Source of the DNA: Polaromonas sp. OV174
GTDB taxonomy: Bacteria; Pseudomonadota; Gammaproteobacteria; Burkholderiales; Burkholderiaceae_C
NCBI RefSeq assembly: GCF_900112285.1
Contig: NZ_FOKZ01000007.1
Span: 1 to 64,000, forward strand
Length of the DNA: 64,000 nt
Direction: 5' to 3'
Part shown: positions 16,190 through 23,343 of the stretch, piece after piece
Layout of the letters: each line of letters begins with the position of its first letter
Position numbering within the stretch: position 1 is the first letter of the stretch
Program-made: the position numbers and the translations under genes
The notes under the pieces: model-generated
Told to the model about the DNA's origin: nothing
What the model saw: the letters and a program-made list of their open reading frames with translations, nothing else
The model's database searches: none

Positions 16190-17803
16190 TTACTCCGCCC
16201 GCATCAAGTCTTCCACCACGCAACGGGTGATCAGCGGCGGCTCCGCGCCTAGGTGAAAGGCCAGTTTGCGTTCGCGCAGTATCACGTCGCTGGTCGTCAC
16301 ACGGTCAAAGCGCCGCAAGTGCTCGGTCCATGACTCGTCCACGATGTGCTCCAGGAAACGTCCGGGCTGATTCACATCGCGCAGCAATTCCCACTCCAGC
16401 GCCCCCTGGCGCAGGCGGCTGCGGCGGCTTTCATGCATCAGCGCGCGAAACTCGTCGCTGCGTTTCGGATCAATCAGGTATTCAATCGTGATGATCATGC
16501 GGCCCACGCCGGGCGGTGCCTCGACCACCGGTGTTTTGCTATCGCGCGAGGGCGTCAGGTCTTCCTCGGTGCTGAGGCCGGGCACCAGGCGCTGGGCCAG
16601 CAGCATGGAGATGCTGCCGCTGACGGCCGCCACCAGCAGGCCGGTGGAGATGCTGCTGAGCGTGGCCACCTGGCCCCACAAGGCGGCGCCCAGAGCGCTG
16701 GCACCCATGATGGCCATCTGGTACATCGACATACCGCGGGCGCGCACCCAGTCGGGCAGCGAGAGCTGGGCCGACACGCTGAGCGAGTTGGCGCAGGTAA
16801 TCCAGGCCATGCCATTGAGCAGCATGGCCGGCACGGCGATATAGGCATTCGGCGCCAGAGCCATGGCGACAGTGGATACCGACTGCAGCATGGTGGCGCG
16901 CAGCACCAGCGTGCCCGGCGTCATCATCCGGCGCAGGCGCGGCAGATACATGGCGGCGACAATGGCACCGGCTCCCATGGCGGCCAGCAGCAGGGTGAAG
17001 GTGCCGGCACCGCCGCCGTGTAGGCCGCGTGCCACCAGCGGTAGCATGGCCAGCAGGGCGGTTGAGTGCAGGAAAAACAGCGCCACTTGCAGCAGCACCG
17101 AGCGCAGCTGGACGGACTGGCGCACATACTGCAAACCCACGCGCATGGCGCTGCCCAGGCGCTCGCGACCCAGCGGGTGGGGCACATGTTCGCGGCGCCA
17201 GCGCATCAGGGCAAAGCCCGAAGCCACCGACAGCACGGCATTGAGCACGAAGACCCAGTGGGTGCCGGCGCTGGCAATCAGGGCGCCGGCCGCCAGTGGG
17301 CCAACGATGCGCGAGGCATTCATGGCCACGCCGTTCAGCGCCAATGCCGCCGGCAGTTGCACGCGCGGCACCAGCTCGGGAATGATGGCGGAAAATACCG
17401 GCCAGCGCATGGCCAGGCCAACGCCGTTGGCAAAAATCAACGCCAGCAGCAGGGGCGGCGTCATGACGTCGGCGATCACGGTGATGCACAGCACGGTAGC
17501 CACGCCCGCGACCCAGAACTGAGTCATGATGAAGTAGCGCCTGCGGTCCAGGATGTCGGCCAGCGCACCACTGGGCAGGCCCAGCAGGAACACCGGCAGG
17601 GTCGAGGCCGACTGCACCAGCGCCACCCACAGCGGCGAGCTGGTCATGGAGGTCATCATCCAGGCGGCCGCCACGTCGTTCATCCACATGCAGGTGTTGG
17701 CAACCAGCCAGGTGCCCCACAACAGGCGAAACGCCGGGTGCTGGATGGGCGCCCAGGCCGACAGGGCGTCGGCCGGCGGCGGCTGGGTGCTGTGTTCTGA
17801 CAT
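16190..17803 (-). CDS. MFS exporter (MFS_3 / EntS-like) with C-terminal ABM-like domain
   Basis: A 537-residue protein. Residues 1-420 form an MFS domain of about 12 helices in the EntS-like/transmembrane-secretion-effector group (helix 1 WLVANTCMWMNDVAAAWM; loop SGALADILDRRRYFI). After a linker near PSRDSKTPVVEAPPG, the last ~100 residues (IITIEYLIDPKRSDEFRALM ... FLEHIVDESWTEHLRRFDR) look like a dimeric alpha/beta barrel of the antibiotic-biosynthesis-monooxygenase type. The start overlaps the stop of the ABC transporter by 1 nt (TGATG), so they are coupled. It is the last gene of the ilvA-to-MFS run. Substrate unknown; siderophore-type exporters share this fold. Confidence 0.83.
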   Translation of the reverse strand: MSEHSTQPPPADALSAWAPIQHPAFRLLWGTWLVANTCMWMNDVAAAWMMTSMTSSPLWVALVQSASTLPVFLLGLPSGALADILDRRRYFIMTQFWVAGVATVLCITVIADVMTPPLLLALIFANGVGLAMRWPVFSAIIPELVPRVQLPAALALNGVAMNASRIVGPLAAGALIASAGTHWVFVLNAVLSVASGFALMRWRREHVPHPLGRERLGSAMRVGLQYVRQSVQLRSVLLQVALFFLHSTALLAMLPLVARGLHGGGAGTFTLLLAAMGAGAIVAAMYLPRLRRMMTPGTLVLRATMLQSVSTVAMALAPNAYIAVPAMLLNGMAWITCANSLSVSAQLSLPDWVRARGMSMYQMAIMGASALGAALWGQVATLSSISTGLLVAAVSGSISMLLAQRLVPGLSTEEDLTPSRDSKTPVVEAPPGVGRMIITIEYLIDPKRSDEFRALMHESRRSRLRQGALEWELLRDVNQPGRFLEHIVDESWTEHLRRFDRVTTSDVILRERKLAFHLGAEPPLITRCVVEDLMRAE

Positions 17804-19632
17804 CAGCGGTTGTCCTGTATCTGGCTTTCCTGCAGGTGGAACAGGGCGGGCGAGTTGGGCGGCAGTTTTTCCAGTTCCCAGCGCTTGCCGTGAAACGCCG
17901 CCACGGCCGGCCTGTGGGCAATCGACACCAGGCTGCCATGCATGGCCTTGACCTGGGCCAGCAGCTTTTCGTAAAGGGTCTTTTCGGCCGCCTCGTCCAG
18001 CGCGCTGGTGGCTTCGTCGGCAAAAATCCAGCTTGGTTTTTTCAGCAGCACCCGGGCAATCGCCAGGCGCTGCTGCTCGCCGCCCGAGAGCTTCTGGGTC
18101 CAGGCGTCTTCATCATCGAGCCGGCTGGTCAGCTGCGGCAGCAGTGCCTCCACCAGCGCCTGCTTCAAGGCCTCGTCGCTGTATTGCGCGGCCGGCTGTG
18201 GATAGGCCAGTGCATCGCGCAGGCGGCCATCGGGAAAATAGGGGCGCTGCGGAATGAACATGGCGTTGGCCGGCAGCTGGGTCTGGCCTCTGGCGAAGGG
18301 CCAGATGCCCGCCAGGGCACGAAACAGCGTGGACTTGCCGCTGCCGGACGGGCCTTTGAGCAGCACGCTCTCGCCCGGGCCGGCCCGCAGCGACACACCG
18401 CTCAGCAAGGTCACGCCGGTCGGCAGTTGCAAGGTCAGCTGGTGGGCCGCCAGGGAGTCAATGCCGGCCAGTGGAGTTTCTCTGTTTGCTATTAAATTGC
18501 TAGCTGTCTGCGCGCGTCCCTGTTGGGCTACACGCGTAATATTATCTTCAAAACTGGTCAGGCGGTCGGTCGTGGCGCGCCAGGCGGCCAGGCTGCTGTA
18601 GTTGTCGACCAGCCAGCTCAGCGAGTCCTGCACGCGGCCAAAGGCCGAGGAGATCTGCATCAGCTCGCCCAGCTGGATGGCGCCGCTGAAAAAGCGCGGC
18701 GCCGCCACGATGAAGGGAAAGACCACGGCGGCCTGGCCGAAAAAGCTGGTGAACCAGACCAGATTTTTCTGCTTTTTGATCAGCTTGAGGTAGTTGGCCA
18801 GCACGGCGCCAAAGCGGGTATCGAGCTGCGCACGTTCCACGGTTTCGCCCCGGTCCAGCGCAATTGATTCGCTGTATTCGCGCACCCGCACCATGTGATG
18901 GCGAAAGTCGGCCTCGTAGCGCTGCTGCTGGTAGTTGAGCTTGATCTGCGGCCGGCCTATGTAGTGCGTGATCAGGCTGCCGACGGCGCAGTAAAGCACC
19001 GCCATCCAGACCATAAAGCCCGGAATGCTGTAGCTGCTGCCGCCCAGGCTGAAGGCGAAGACGCCCGAGAGCGACCACAGGATGCCGACAAAGCTCAGCA
19101 GCGTGACCACGGCATTCAACAGCCCCATGCTGAGCGAAATGCTGTAGGTGGTGAAGAGGTTGATGTCTTCCTGAATCCGCTGATCCGGGTTGTCGGGCGT
19201 GCTGGCGGCGTCTTTGTCGCTGCCGGAAAAGCGCGCCAGCTCCAGCTGGTAAAAGGCATGGTTGGTGAGCCAGCGCTGCAGGTAGTGGCCCGTCATCCAG
19301 GCGCGCCAGCGCAACTCCAGCAACTGCGTCAGGTAGAAGCGGTAAACGGCGATCAGGATGAAGGCAAAGGCCAGGTAGGTGAAGCGCCCCAGCTGCGTCC
19401 AGAACACCGGCTGATTCTTGTTTTGCAGCGCGTCGTAAAACACCCGGTTCCAGTCGTTGAGCAGCACCAGCATGTAGACCGCTGCCAGGTTGAGCAGCAC
19501 GATGGCGGCCAGCAGGCCGCGGGCCTTCCATTTTTCCTCGGAATGGAAGTAAGGGGCCGACAGGGCCCAGACCCGGGCACCGAAGTGTCTGAAGTCTCTG
19601 AATTTTTGGGCTAGGCGTGAAAGCAGGTTCAT
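17803..19632 (-). CDS. BacA/SbmA-type ABC transporter with fused ATPase (YddA/Rv1819c-like)
   Basis: A 609-residue half-transporter. The membrane domain (about residues 1-340; EKWKARGLLAAIVLLNLAAV, WRAWMTGHYLQRWL, NPDQRIQEDI) has the SbmA/BacA signature. The ATPase carries Walker A GPSGSGKST, signature LSGGEQQR and Walker B SWIFADEATSALDE. This fused layout is shared by E. coli YddA and Mycobacterium Rv1819c; the latter imports vitamin B12 and other hydrophilic molecules. Here it follows cobT-cobS-cobC-5'-nucleotidase with a 32-bp gap, so corrinoid transport is a reasonable guess. Residues 361-382, in the linker between the two domains, are encoded by a dispersed repeat. Confidence 0.88.
   Translation of the reverse strand: MNLLSRLAQKFRDFRHFGARVWALSAPYFHSEEKWKARGLLAAIVLLNLAAVYMLVLLNDWNRVFYDALQNKNQPVFWTQLGRFTYLAFAFILIAVYRFYLTQLLELRWRAWMTGHYLQRWLTNHAFYQLELARFSGSDKDAASTPDNPDQRIQEDINLFTTYSISLSMGLLNAVVTLLSFVGILWSLSGVFAFSLGGSSYSIPGFMVWMAVLYCAVGSLITHYIGRPQIKLNYQQQRYEADFRHHMVRVREYSESIALDRGETVERAQLDTRFGAVLANYLKLIKKQKNLVWFTSFFGQAAVVFPFIVAAPRFFSGAIQLGELMQISSAFGRVQDSLSWLVDNYSSLAAWRATTDRLTSFEDNITRVAQQGRAQTASNLIANRETPLAGIDSLAAHQLTLQLPTGVTLLSGVSLRAGPGESVLLKGPSGSGKSTLFRALAGIWPFARGQTQLPANAMFIPQRPYFPDGRLRDALAYPQPAAQYSDEALKQALVEALLPQLTSRLDDEDAWTQKLSGGEQQRLAIARVLLKKPSWIFADEATSALDEAAEKTLYEKLLAQVKAMHGSLVSIAHRPAVAAFHGKRWELEKLPPNSPALFHLQESQIQDNR
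18487..18550. repeat. dispersed palindromic repeat inside ABC transporter gene
   Basis: GCTATTAAATTGCTAGCTG at 18488-18506 is followed by GCGCGCGTCC and TGTTGGGCTACACG. This gives the same order of elements as the intergenic copy at 62039. It is read as about 21 codons in the domain linker. Confidence 0.7.
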
Positions 19633-19664
19633 GCAGGCGTCTCTTGCTCGATGTTGTTATGAAA

Positions 19665-20594
19665 TCAGTGCTGCGGATTGGCAACGCCGCTGGCCACATG
19701 GCCGGACGGCACATGCTGGGCGGCCGAATCGACGTGGCCGGTCTGGTCGTCAAAGAAAAAATCGGGTTCGAACTCCTTCAGGAATTCGCCCTTGGGCAGG
19801 CCGCCCAGAAACATGGCTTCATCGACCTCGATGTTCCAGTCCATCAAGGTGCGTATGGCGCGCTCGTGCGCCGGGGCGCTGCGGGCCGTGACCAGCGCGG
19901 TGCGTATGCGCATTTGCGGCGTGCCCTCTTGCTGCAGCCGGTGCAGCGCCTTGAGCAGCGGCATGAAGGGGCCGGGCGGCAGCGGCTTGGCCGCCAGCTT
20001 GCGCTCATGCTTTTGAAAGGCGTCCAGGCCGTCGCGTTGGAACACTCGCTCGGCCTGGTCGGAGAACAGCACGGCGTCGCCGTCAAAGGCAATGCGCACC
20101 TCGTTGGGATAGCTGTTCCTGGCGTGGACAGAGTGCGTGGCGACGGTGGCGGCGGCAAAGCCGGCCACCAGCGCAGAGCGCACGTCTTCGGGGTTGGCCG
20201 ACAGGAATAGATTGGCCTGCAGGGCGCGCAGGTAGTTGTAGGGCGCTCTGCCCTTGGTGAACACGCCGCGCTCGAGCTTGAGCTTGTTGACATCGGCCGA
20301 GCGAAAAACCCGCAGGCCGGACACCGGGTCGTTGCGCGACAGCATCACGACTTCCACCCGCTTCACATCGGTGTTGAAGGCCAGCAGCTTCTTGATCAGC
20401 GAAAAGGCCACGCCGGGCTTGGCCGGCAGATCCAGCCGCTCCAGTTGCAGCTTCATGTAGGCGTCGTCCGGGTGGCTGCCTTGTGCCGGGGCTTGCGCCT
20501 GCGCGGCTTCATAGACGCGGTTTTCCTCTTCAAAATCGAACAGGGCGCGCGAGGAGATCGCCACCACAAGCTGACCATCGAGATTTGCTGCCAT
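19665..20594 (-). CDS. 5'-nucleotidase (PF06189-type)
   Basis: A 309-residue protein of the bacterial cytosolic 5'-nucleotidase family, a HAD-like fold that dephosphorylates nucleoside monophosphates. It opens ANLDGQLVVAISSRALFDFE, where the family's first Asp-type loop is represented, and contains VEVVMLSRNDPVSGLRVF, RIAFDGDAVLFSDQAERVF and PDFFFDDQTGH. I chose ATG 20594 because the family N-terminus (MAANLDGQL) begins there. It lies between cobC (34-bp gap) and the ABC transporter (32-bp gap). A link to lower-ligand nucleotide processing of cobalamin is possible but unproved. Confidence 0.85.
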   Translation of the reverse strand: MAANLDGQLVVAISSRALFDFEEENRVYEAAQAQAPAQGSHPDDAYMKLQLERLDLPAKPGVAFSLIKKLLAFNTDVKRVEVVMLSRNDPVSGLRVFRSADVNKLKLERGVFTKGRAPYNYLRALQANLFLSANPEDVRSALVAGFAAATVATHSVHARNSYPNEVRIAFDGDAVLFSDQAERVFQRDGLDAFQKHERKLAAKPLPPGPFMPLLKALHRLQQEGTPQMRIRTALVTARSAPAHERAIRTLMDWNIEVDEAMFLGGLPKGEFLKEFEPDFFFDDQTGHVDSAAQHVPSGHVASGVANPQH

Positions 20595-20628
20595 AGGAAT
20601 GCTTTGACCTTGGTCTGTAATGTGCGGG

Positions 20629-21183
20629 TTAGCCGATTGGCAAATCCACTGTCTGCCATTGTCCATATTTCGGCGCCTCCAGCGGCCACTGCGCGGCACT
20701 GGCGATGTGGCGCTGGCCGCGGCTCAGCAGTTGCACTGCCCGCATCACGCCGGCGTGGGTGATCCACAAGGTGTCGCCAGTCGCAGGCAGCGCATCGAAG
20801 GCCCAGGCGATGCGGGCCATGAAGGCGCTGACACTTTCGCCATGCCGGCCCACGGCGTAGTGCGCAAAGTCATCGGTCCAGGCTTGCAGCTCGGACTGTG
20901 CAATCGCCTGCCAGGCCAGGCCTTCCCAGCGGCCAAAATCCATTTCTCGCAGGCGGGCGTCGGTTTTATAAGTCAAATCTGGCCTTAGCCCTTGCAGCGC
21001 CTGCGCAAGCTGCTCACATCTTTGTAGCGGAGAGCTGACCACATGGAGGCCGTGGGGGAGCTGCGCGGCGAGTTGCAGGGCGCAGGCGGCGGTCGCGCCG
21101 GCGTCGGCCGCTACATCGAGTTGGCCGTAGCAAATACCCGCTGCAATCAAGGGCTGAGCGTGACGGACCAGCCAGAGTTTCAT
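20629..21183 (-). CDS. cobC: alpha-ribazole phosphatase (histidine phosphatase family)
   Basis: A 184-residue phosphoglycerate-mutase-like phosphatase. The RH motif is at residues 7-8 (LWLVRHAQP), with SSPLQRCEQLA, REMDFGRWEG and WITHAGVMRA supplying the other active-site His, Arg and Glu residues. CobC removes the 5'-phosphate from alpha-ribazole-5'-P (or the cobalamin phosphate) in nucleotide-loop assembly. Assignment is by its place directly after cobS (19-bp gap) and cobT. ATG 21183 (MKLWLVRHAQ) is the natural start; the open frame upstream overlaps cobS. Confidence 0.87.
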   Translation of the reverse strand: MKLWLVRHAQPLIAAGICYGQLDVAADAGATAACALQLAAQLPHGLHVVSSPLQRCEQLAQALQGLRPDLTYKTDARLREMDFGRWEGLAWQAIAQSELQAWTDDFAHYAVGRHGESVSAFMARIAWAFDALPATGDTLWITHAGVMRAVQLLSRGQRHIASAAQWPLEAPKYGQWQTVDLPIG

Positions 21184-21202
21184 GAGCGTTGGGTTTGTGT
21201 TG

Positions 21203-22048
21203 TCACAAACTAACGGCCAGACCCAGGTAAAAAGCGATTTCGCAAACCTGCTGCGTGGCGCCCAGGCAATCGCCGGTAAAGCCTTGCAAGCGGCGCGTGA
21301 AAAAGCGCAACATCCACAGCAGCGCCAGCCCGGCAAAACTGCAGGCCACTAATAAATTCATAGCGTCCAGCGCAAGGCTGGCAAGGGCTAGGGCCGAAAA
21401 ACACCATGAAAAAGCAACCAACAAGCTGGCCAGCGAAATCTGGTCGGCCAGCGGCTTGGATTTGGAGCTGGCGGTGTCGCCCACATGCGGCAGCAGGCGA
21501 ATCATCAGCAGCGGCAGACCGCGCGAAACGACATGGCCTATCCACAGCGCGGCGCAGACATACCAGCCGTCAAAGGGTGATGCATCCCCGGCGACCGGTG
21601 TGCCTTCCACCGTGCCCAGCAAGGCCAGCAGCGCGGTTTTACAGAGCAGCACCAGCACCAGCGCCATGGCGCCAAAGGCCCCCACGCGCGAGTCCTTCAT
21701 GATGTCCAGCGCACGCTCGCGCTGGTAGCTGCCGCCCAGGCCATCGGCCACGTCGGCCAGGCCGTCTTCATGAAAGCCGCCGGTCAGCAGCACCGTGGCG
21801 ACAGTGGAGAGCGCGGCGGCCACCAGCGGCGTGAAGGTGCTGTCGGGCAGCAGGGCTTGCAGCAGCGTATAAACCGCCGCCGCCACCGTGCCCACCACCA
21901 CACCGACGCCGGGAAAGTGGCCGGCGCTGGCGCGCAGCAGCTCGGGGCTGTAGCCGACCCAGTCGGCCAGCCGTCCGGTGATGGGGATGCGGGTGAAGAA
22001 CTGAACGGCCAGCAGATATTGACGCAGGAACTGGCTGATCGACGTCAT
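21203..22048 (-). CDS. cobS: adenosylcobinamide-GDP ribazoletransferase
   Basis: A 281-residue integral membrane enzyme that joins adenosylcobinamide-GDP and alpha-ribazole (or its phosphate) to make adenosylcobalamin (phosphate). Signature blocks are VQFFTRIPI near the N-terminus and LLTGGFHEDGLADVADGLGG (about residues 86-105) with its metal-binding acidic residues, plus several membrane helices. It starts 6 bp after the cobT stop. Residues about 215-234 (SALALASLALDAMNLLVA) are encoded by a dispersed palindromic repeat that forms part of a late membrane helix. Confidence 0.93.
   Translation of the reverse strand: MTSISQFLRQYLLAVQFFTRIPITGRLADWVGYSPELLRASAGHFPGVGVVVGTVAAAVYTLLQALLPDSTFTPLVAAALSTVATVLLTGGFHEDGLADVADGLGGSYQRERALDIMKDSRVGAFGAMALVLVLLCKTALLALLGTVEGTPVAGDASPFDGWYVCAALWIGHVVSRGLPLLMIRLLPHVGDTASSKSKPLADQISLASLLVAFSWCFSALALASLALDAMNLLVACSFAGLALLWMLRFFTRRLQGFTGDCLGATQQVCEIAFYLGLAVSL
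21345..21402. repeat. dispersed palindromic repeat inside cobS
   Basis: CTAATAAATTCATAGC (21348-21363) is followed by CCAGCGC, then AAGGGCTAGGGCC. Spacing and order match the intergenic copies at 62039 and 31778. It is in frame within cobS and does not disrupt it. Confidence 0.65.
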
Positions 22049-22054
22049 GGGGGG

Positions 22055-23116
22055 TTATTCGCCGGCTTTGGCGCTGATGCCGGCGGATTCGAAGCTGGCC
22101 ATCTGGTTGAGGAAGTTGGCGGCCGACTGCAGCAGCGGCCAGGCCAGCAGCGCCCCCGTGCCTTCGCCCAGGCGCAAATCAAGTTCCAGCAGCGGCTTGG
22201 CCTGCAGCTGCGCCAGCAGCAGGCGATGGCCGGTTTCGGCGGAGCGGTGGCAAAACACCAGGTAGTCGCGCACGGCCGGCACCAGGGCGTGGGCGACCAG
22301 CGCGGCGGCGCCGGCGATGAAGCCGTCGACCAGCACGACGCGGCGCTGGCTGGCCGCCTGCAGCATGGCGCCCGCCATCATGGCGATTTCAAAGCCGCCC
22401 AGGGCCGCCAGTTCGGCCAGCACATCCAGCGGCTGGCTGGCGGGGTGGCGCGCCAGGGCCAGTTTGAGCACGCCCTGCTTGTGCAGCAGCTGCGGGTCGC
22501 TCAGCCCGGTGCCGCGTCCGGTCGCGTCTTCGATGCGCGTGCCGGCCAGCCGCGCCAGCAGCAGCGCCGCCGCCGAGGTGTTGGCAATGCCCATCTCGCC
22601 CAGGGCCAGCACATTGCCCGGCAGGGCCTGCACCACCGCCATGCCGGCGCTCAGCGCCGCCTCGGCCTCGGAGCGCGACATGGCCGCTTCATGGCAGAGG
22701 TTTTTGGTGCCGTAGGCGATCTTGCGCGGCAGCAGCTGCGGATGCGCCGGCAACTCGGCCGCCACGCCGGCGTCCACCACCTGCAGCGCAAAGCCGTGCT
22801 GGCGGGAAAACACATTGATGGCGGCGCCGCCGGCCAGCATGTTGGCCACCATTTGCACCGTCACGGCCTGCGGGTAGGCCGACACGCCTTCGGCGGCAAT
22901 GCCGTGGTCGGCGGCGAACACCAGCATTTGCGGCGCATGCAGCGCAGGCGATTCGCTGCGCTGGATCAGGCCCAGCTGCAGCGCCAGGTCTTCCAGCGCC
23001 CCCAGCGCGCCCAGCGGTTTGGTTTTGTGGTCTATCTTGTGCTGCAGCCTGGCCGCCAGCGCGGCATCGTTGGTGGGCTCAATCGGGGGCAGGCGAAAGG
23101 GCGTTTTTTCGTTCAT
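22055..23116 (-). CDS. cobT: nicotinate-nucleotide:dimethylbenzimidazole phosphoribosyltransferase
   Basis: A 353-residue enzyme that makes alpha-ribazole-5'-phosphate from nicotinate mononucleotide and the lower-ligand base. Diagnostic segments are ARLQHKIDHKTKPLGALGAL, FAADHGIAAEGVSAYPQAVT, LGEMGIANTSAAALL, and late LRLGEGTGALLAWPLL carrying the catalytic Glu. Length equals the Salmonella family standard of about 356. The start overlaps the CWC gene by 38 bp and the stop is 6 bp before cobS. It fixes the local pathway as the lower-ligand branch of cobalamin synthesis. Confidence 0.95.
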   Translation of the reverse strand: MNEKTPFRLPPIEPTNDAALAARLQHKIDHKTKPLGALGALEDLALQLGLIQRSESPALHAPQMLVFAADHGIAAEGVSAYPQAVTVQMVANMLAGGAAINVFSRQHGFALQVVDAGVAAELPAHPQLLPRKIAYGTKNLCHEAAMSRSEAEAALSAGMAVVQALPGNVLALGEMGIANTSAAALLLARLAGTRIEDATGRGTGLSDPQLLHKQGVLKLALARHPASQPLDVLAELAALGGFEIAMMAGAMLQAASQRRVVLVDGFIAGAAALVAHALVPAVRDYLVFCHRSAETGHRLLLAQLQAKPLLELDLRLGEGTGALLAWPLLQSAANFLNQMASFESAGISAKAGE

Positions 23117-23333
23117 CGGTGATTTGTTTCAGGCAGGCGGGGCAATAGCAGGAGGCGGCTGCCGCGCCGTCCTGGCTTGGCGCGGGCGGCTTGCGGGCTT
23201 CCGGCACCGGCATCACATGCGGCAGTTGCATGCACCAGCATTCGGCGTCGCCCGCCACCATGCCGCAGCGCAGGCCGGCGCCGCAACGCGGGCAGACCGA
23301 GGTGTTGGGCAGGGTGGGCGCTGGCGAGGTCAT
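23079..23333 (-). CDS. cysteine-rich CWC-family small protein
   Basis: An 84-residue protein with the CWC-family pattern: CPRCGAGLRCG at residues 14-24, then ECWCMQLP, then CYCPACL near the C-terminus. Three Cys pairs suggest one or two zinc sites. The function of the family is unknown. It sits 10 bp after ilvA and overlaps the cobT start by 38 bp, an unusually deep overlap that implies translational coupling. An association with metal or cobalamin metabolism is inference from position. Confidence 0.82.
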   Translation of the reverse strand: MTSPAPTLPNTSVCPRCGAGLRCGMVAGDAECWCMQLPHVMPVPEARKPPAPSQDGAAAASCYCPACLKQITDERKNALSPAPD

Positions 23334-23343
23334 GACGATGGCT

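Noticed and set aside
20962..21028. Repeat-like stretch inside cobC
   Set aside because: It shares AGCCC, GCGCAAGC and TAG spacing with the dispersed repeat, but lacks the ATTAAT core, and the encoded residues read as ordinary CobC sequence. Kept out as possible coincidence.
21770..23122. 450-codon plus-strand frame over cobT/cobS
   Set aside because: Shadow of cobT; composition dominated by Gln, Arg, His and Gly with no domain.
23334..23343. Cobalamin riboswitch ahead of the cob genes
   Set aside because: Only 10 bp separate ilvA and the CWC gene, and no B12-box-like sequence was found in the region upstream of ilvA.
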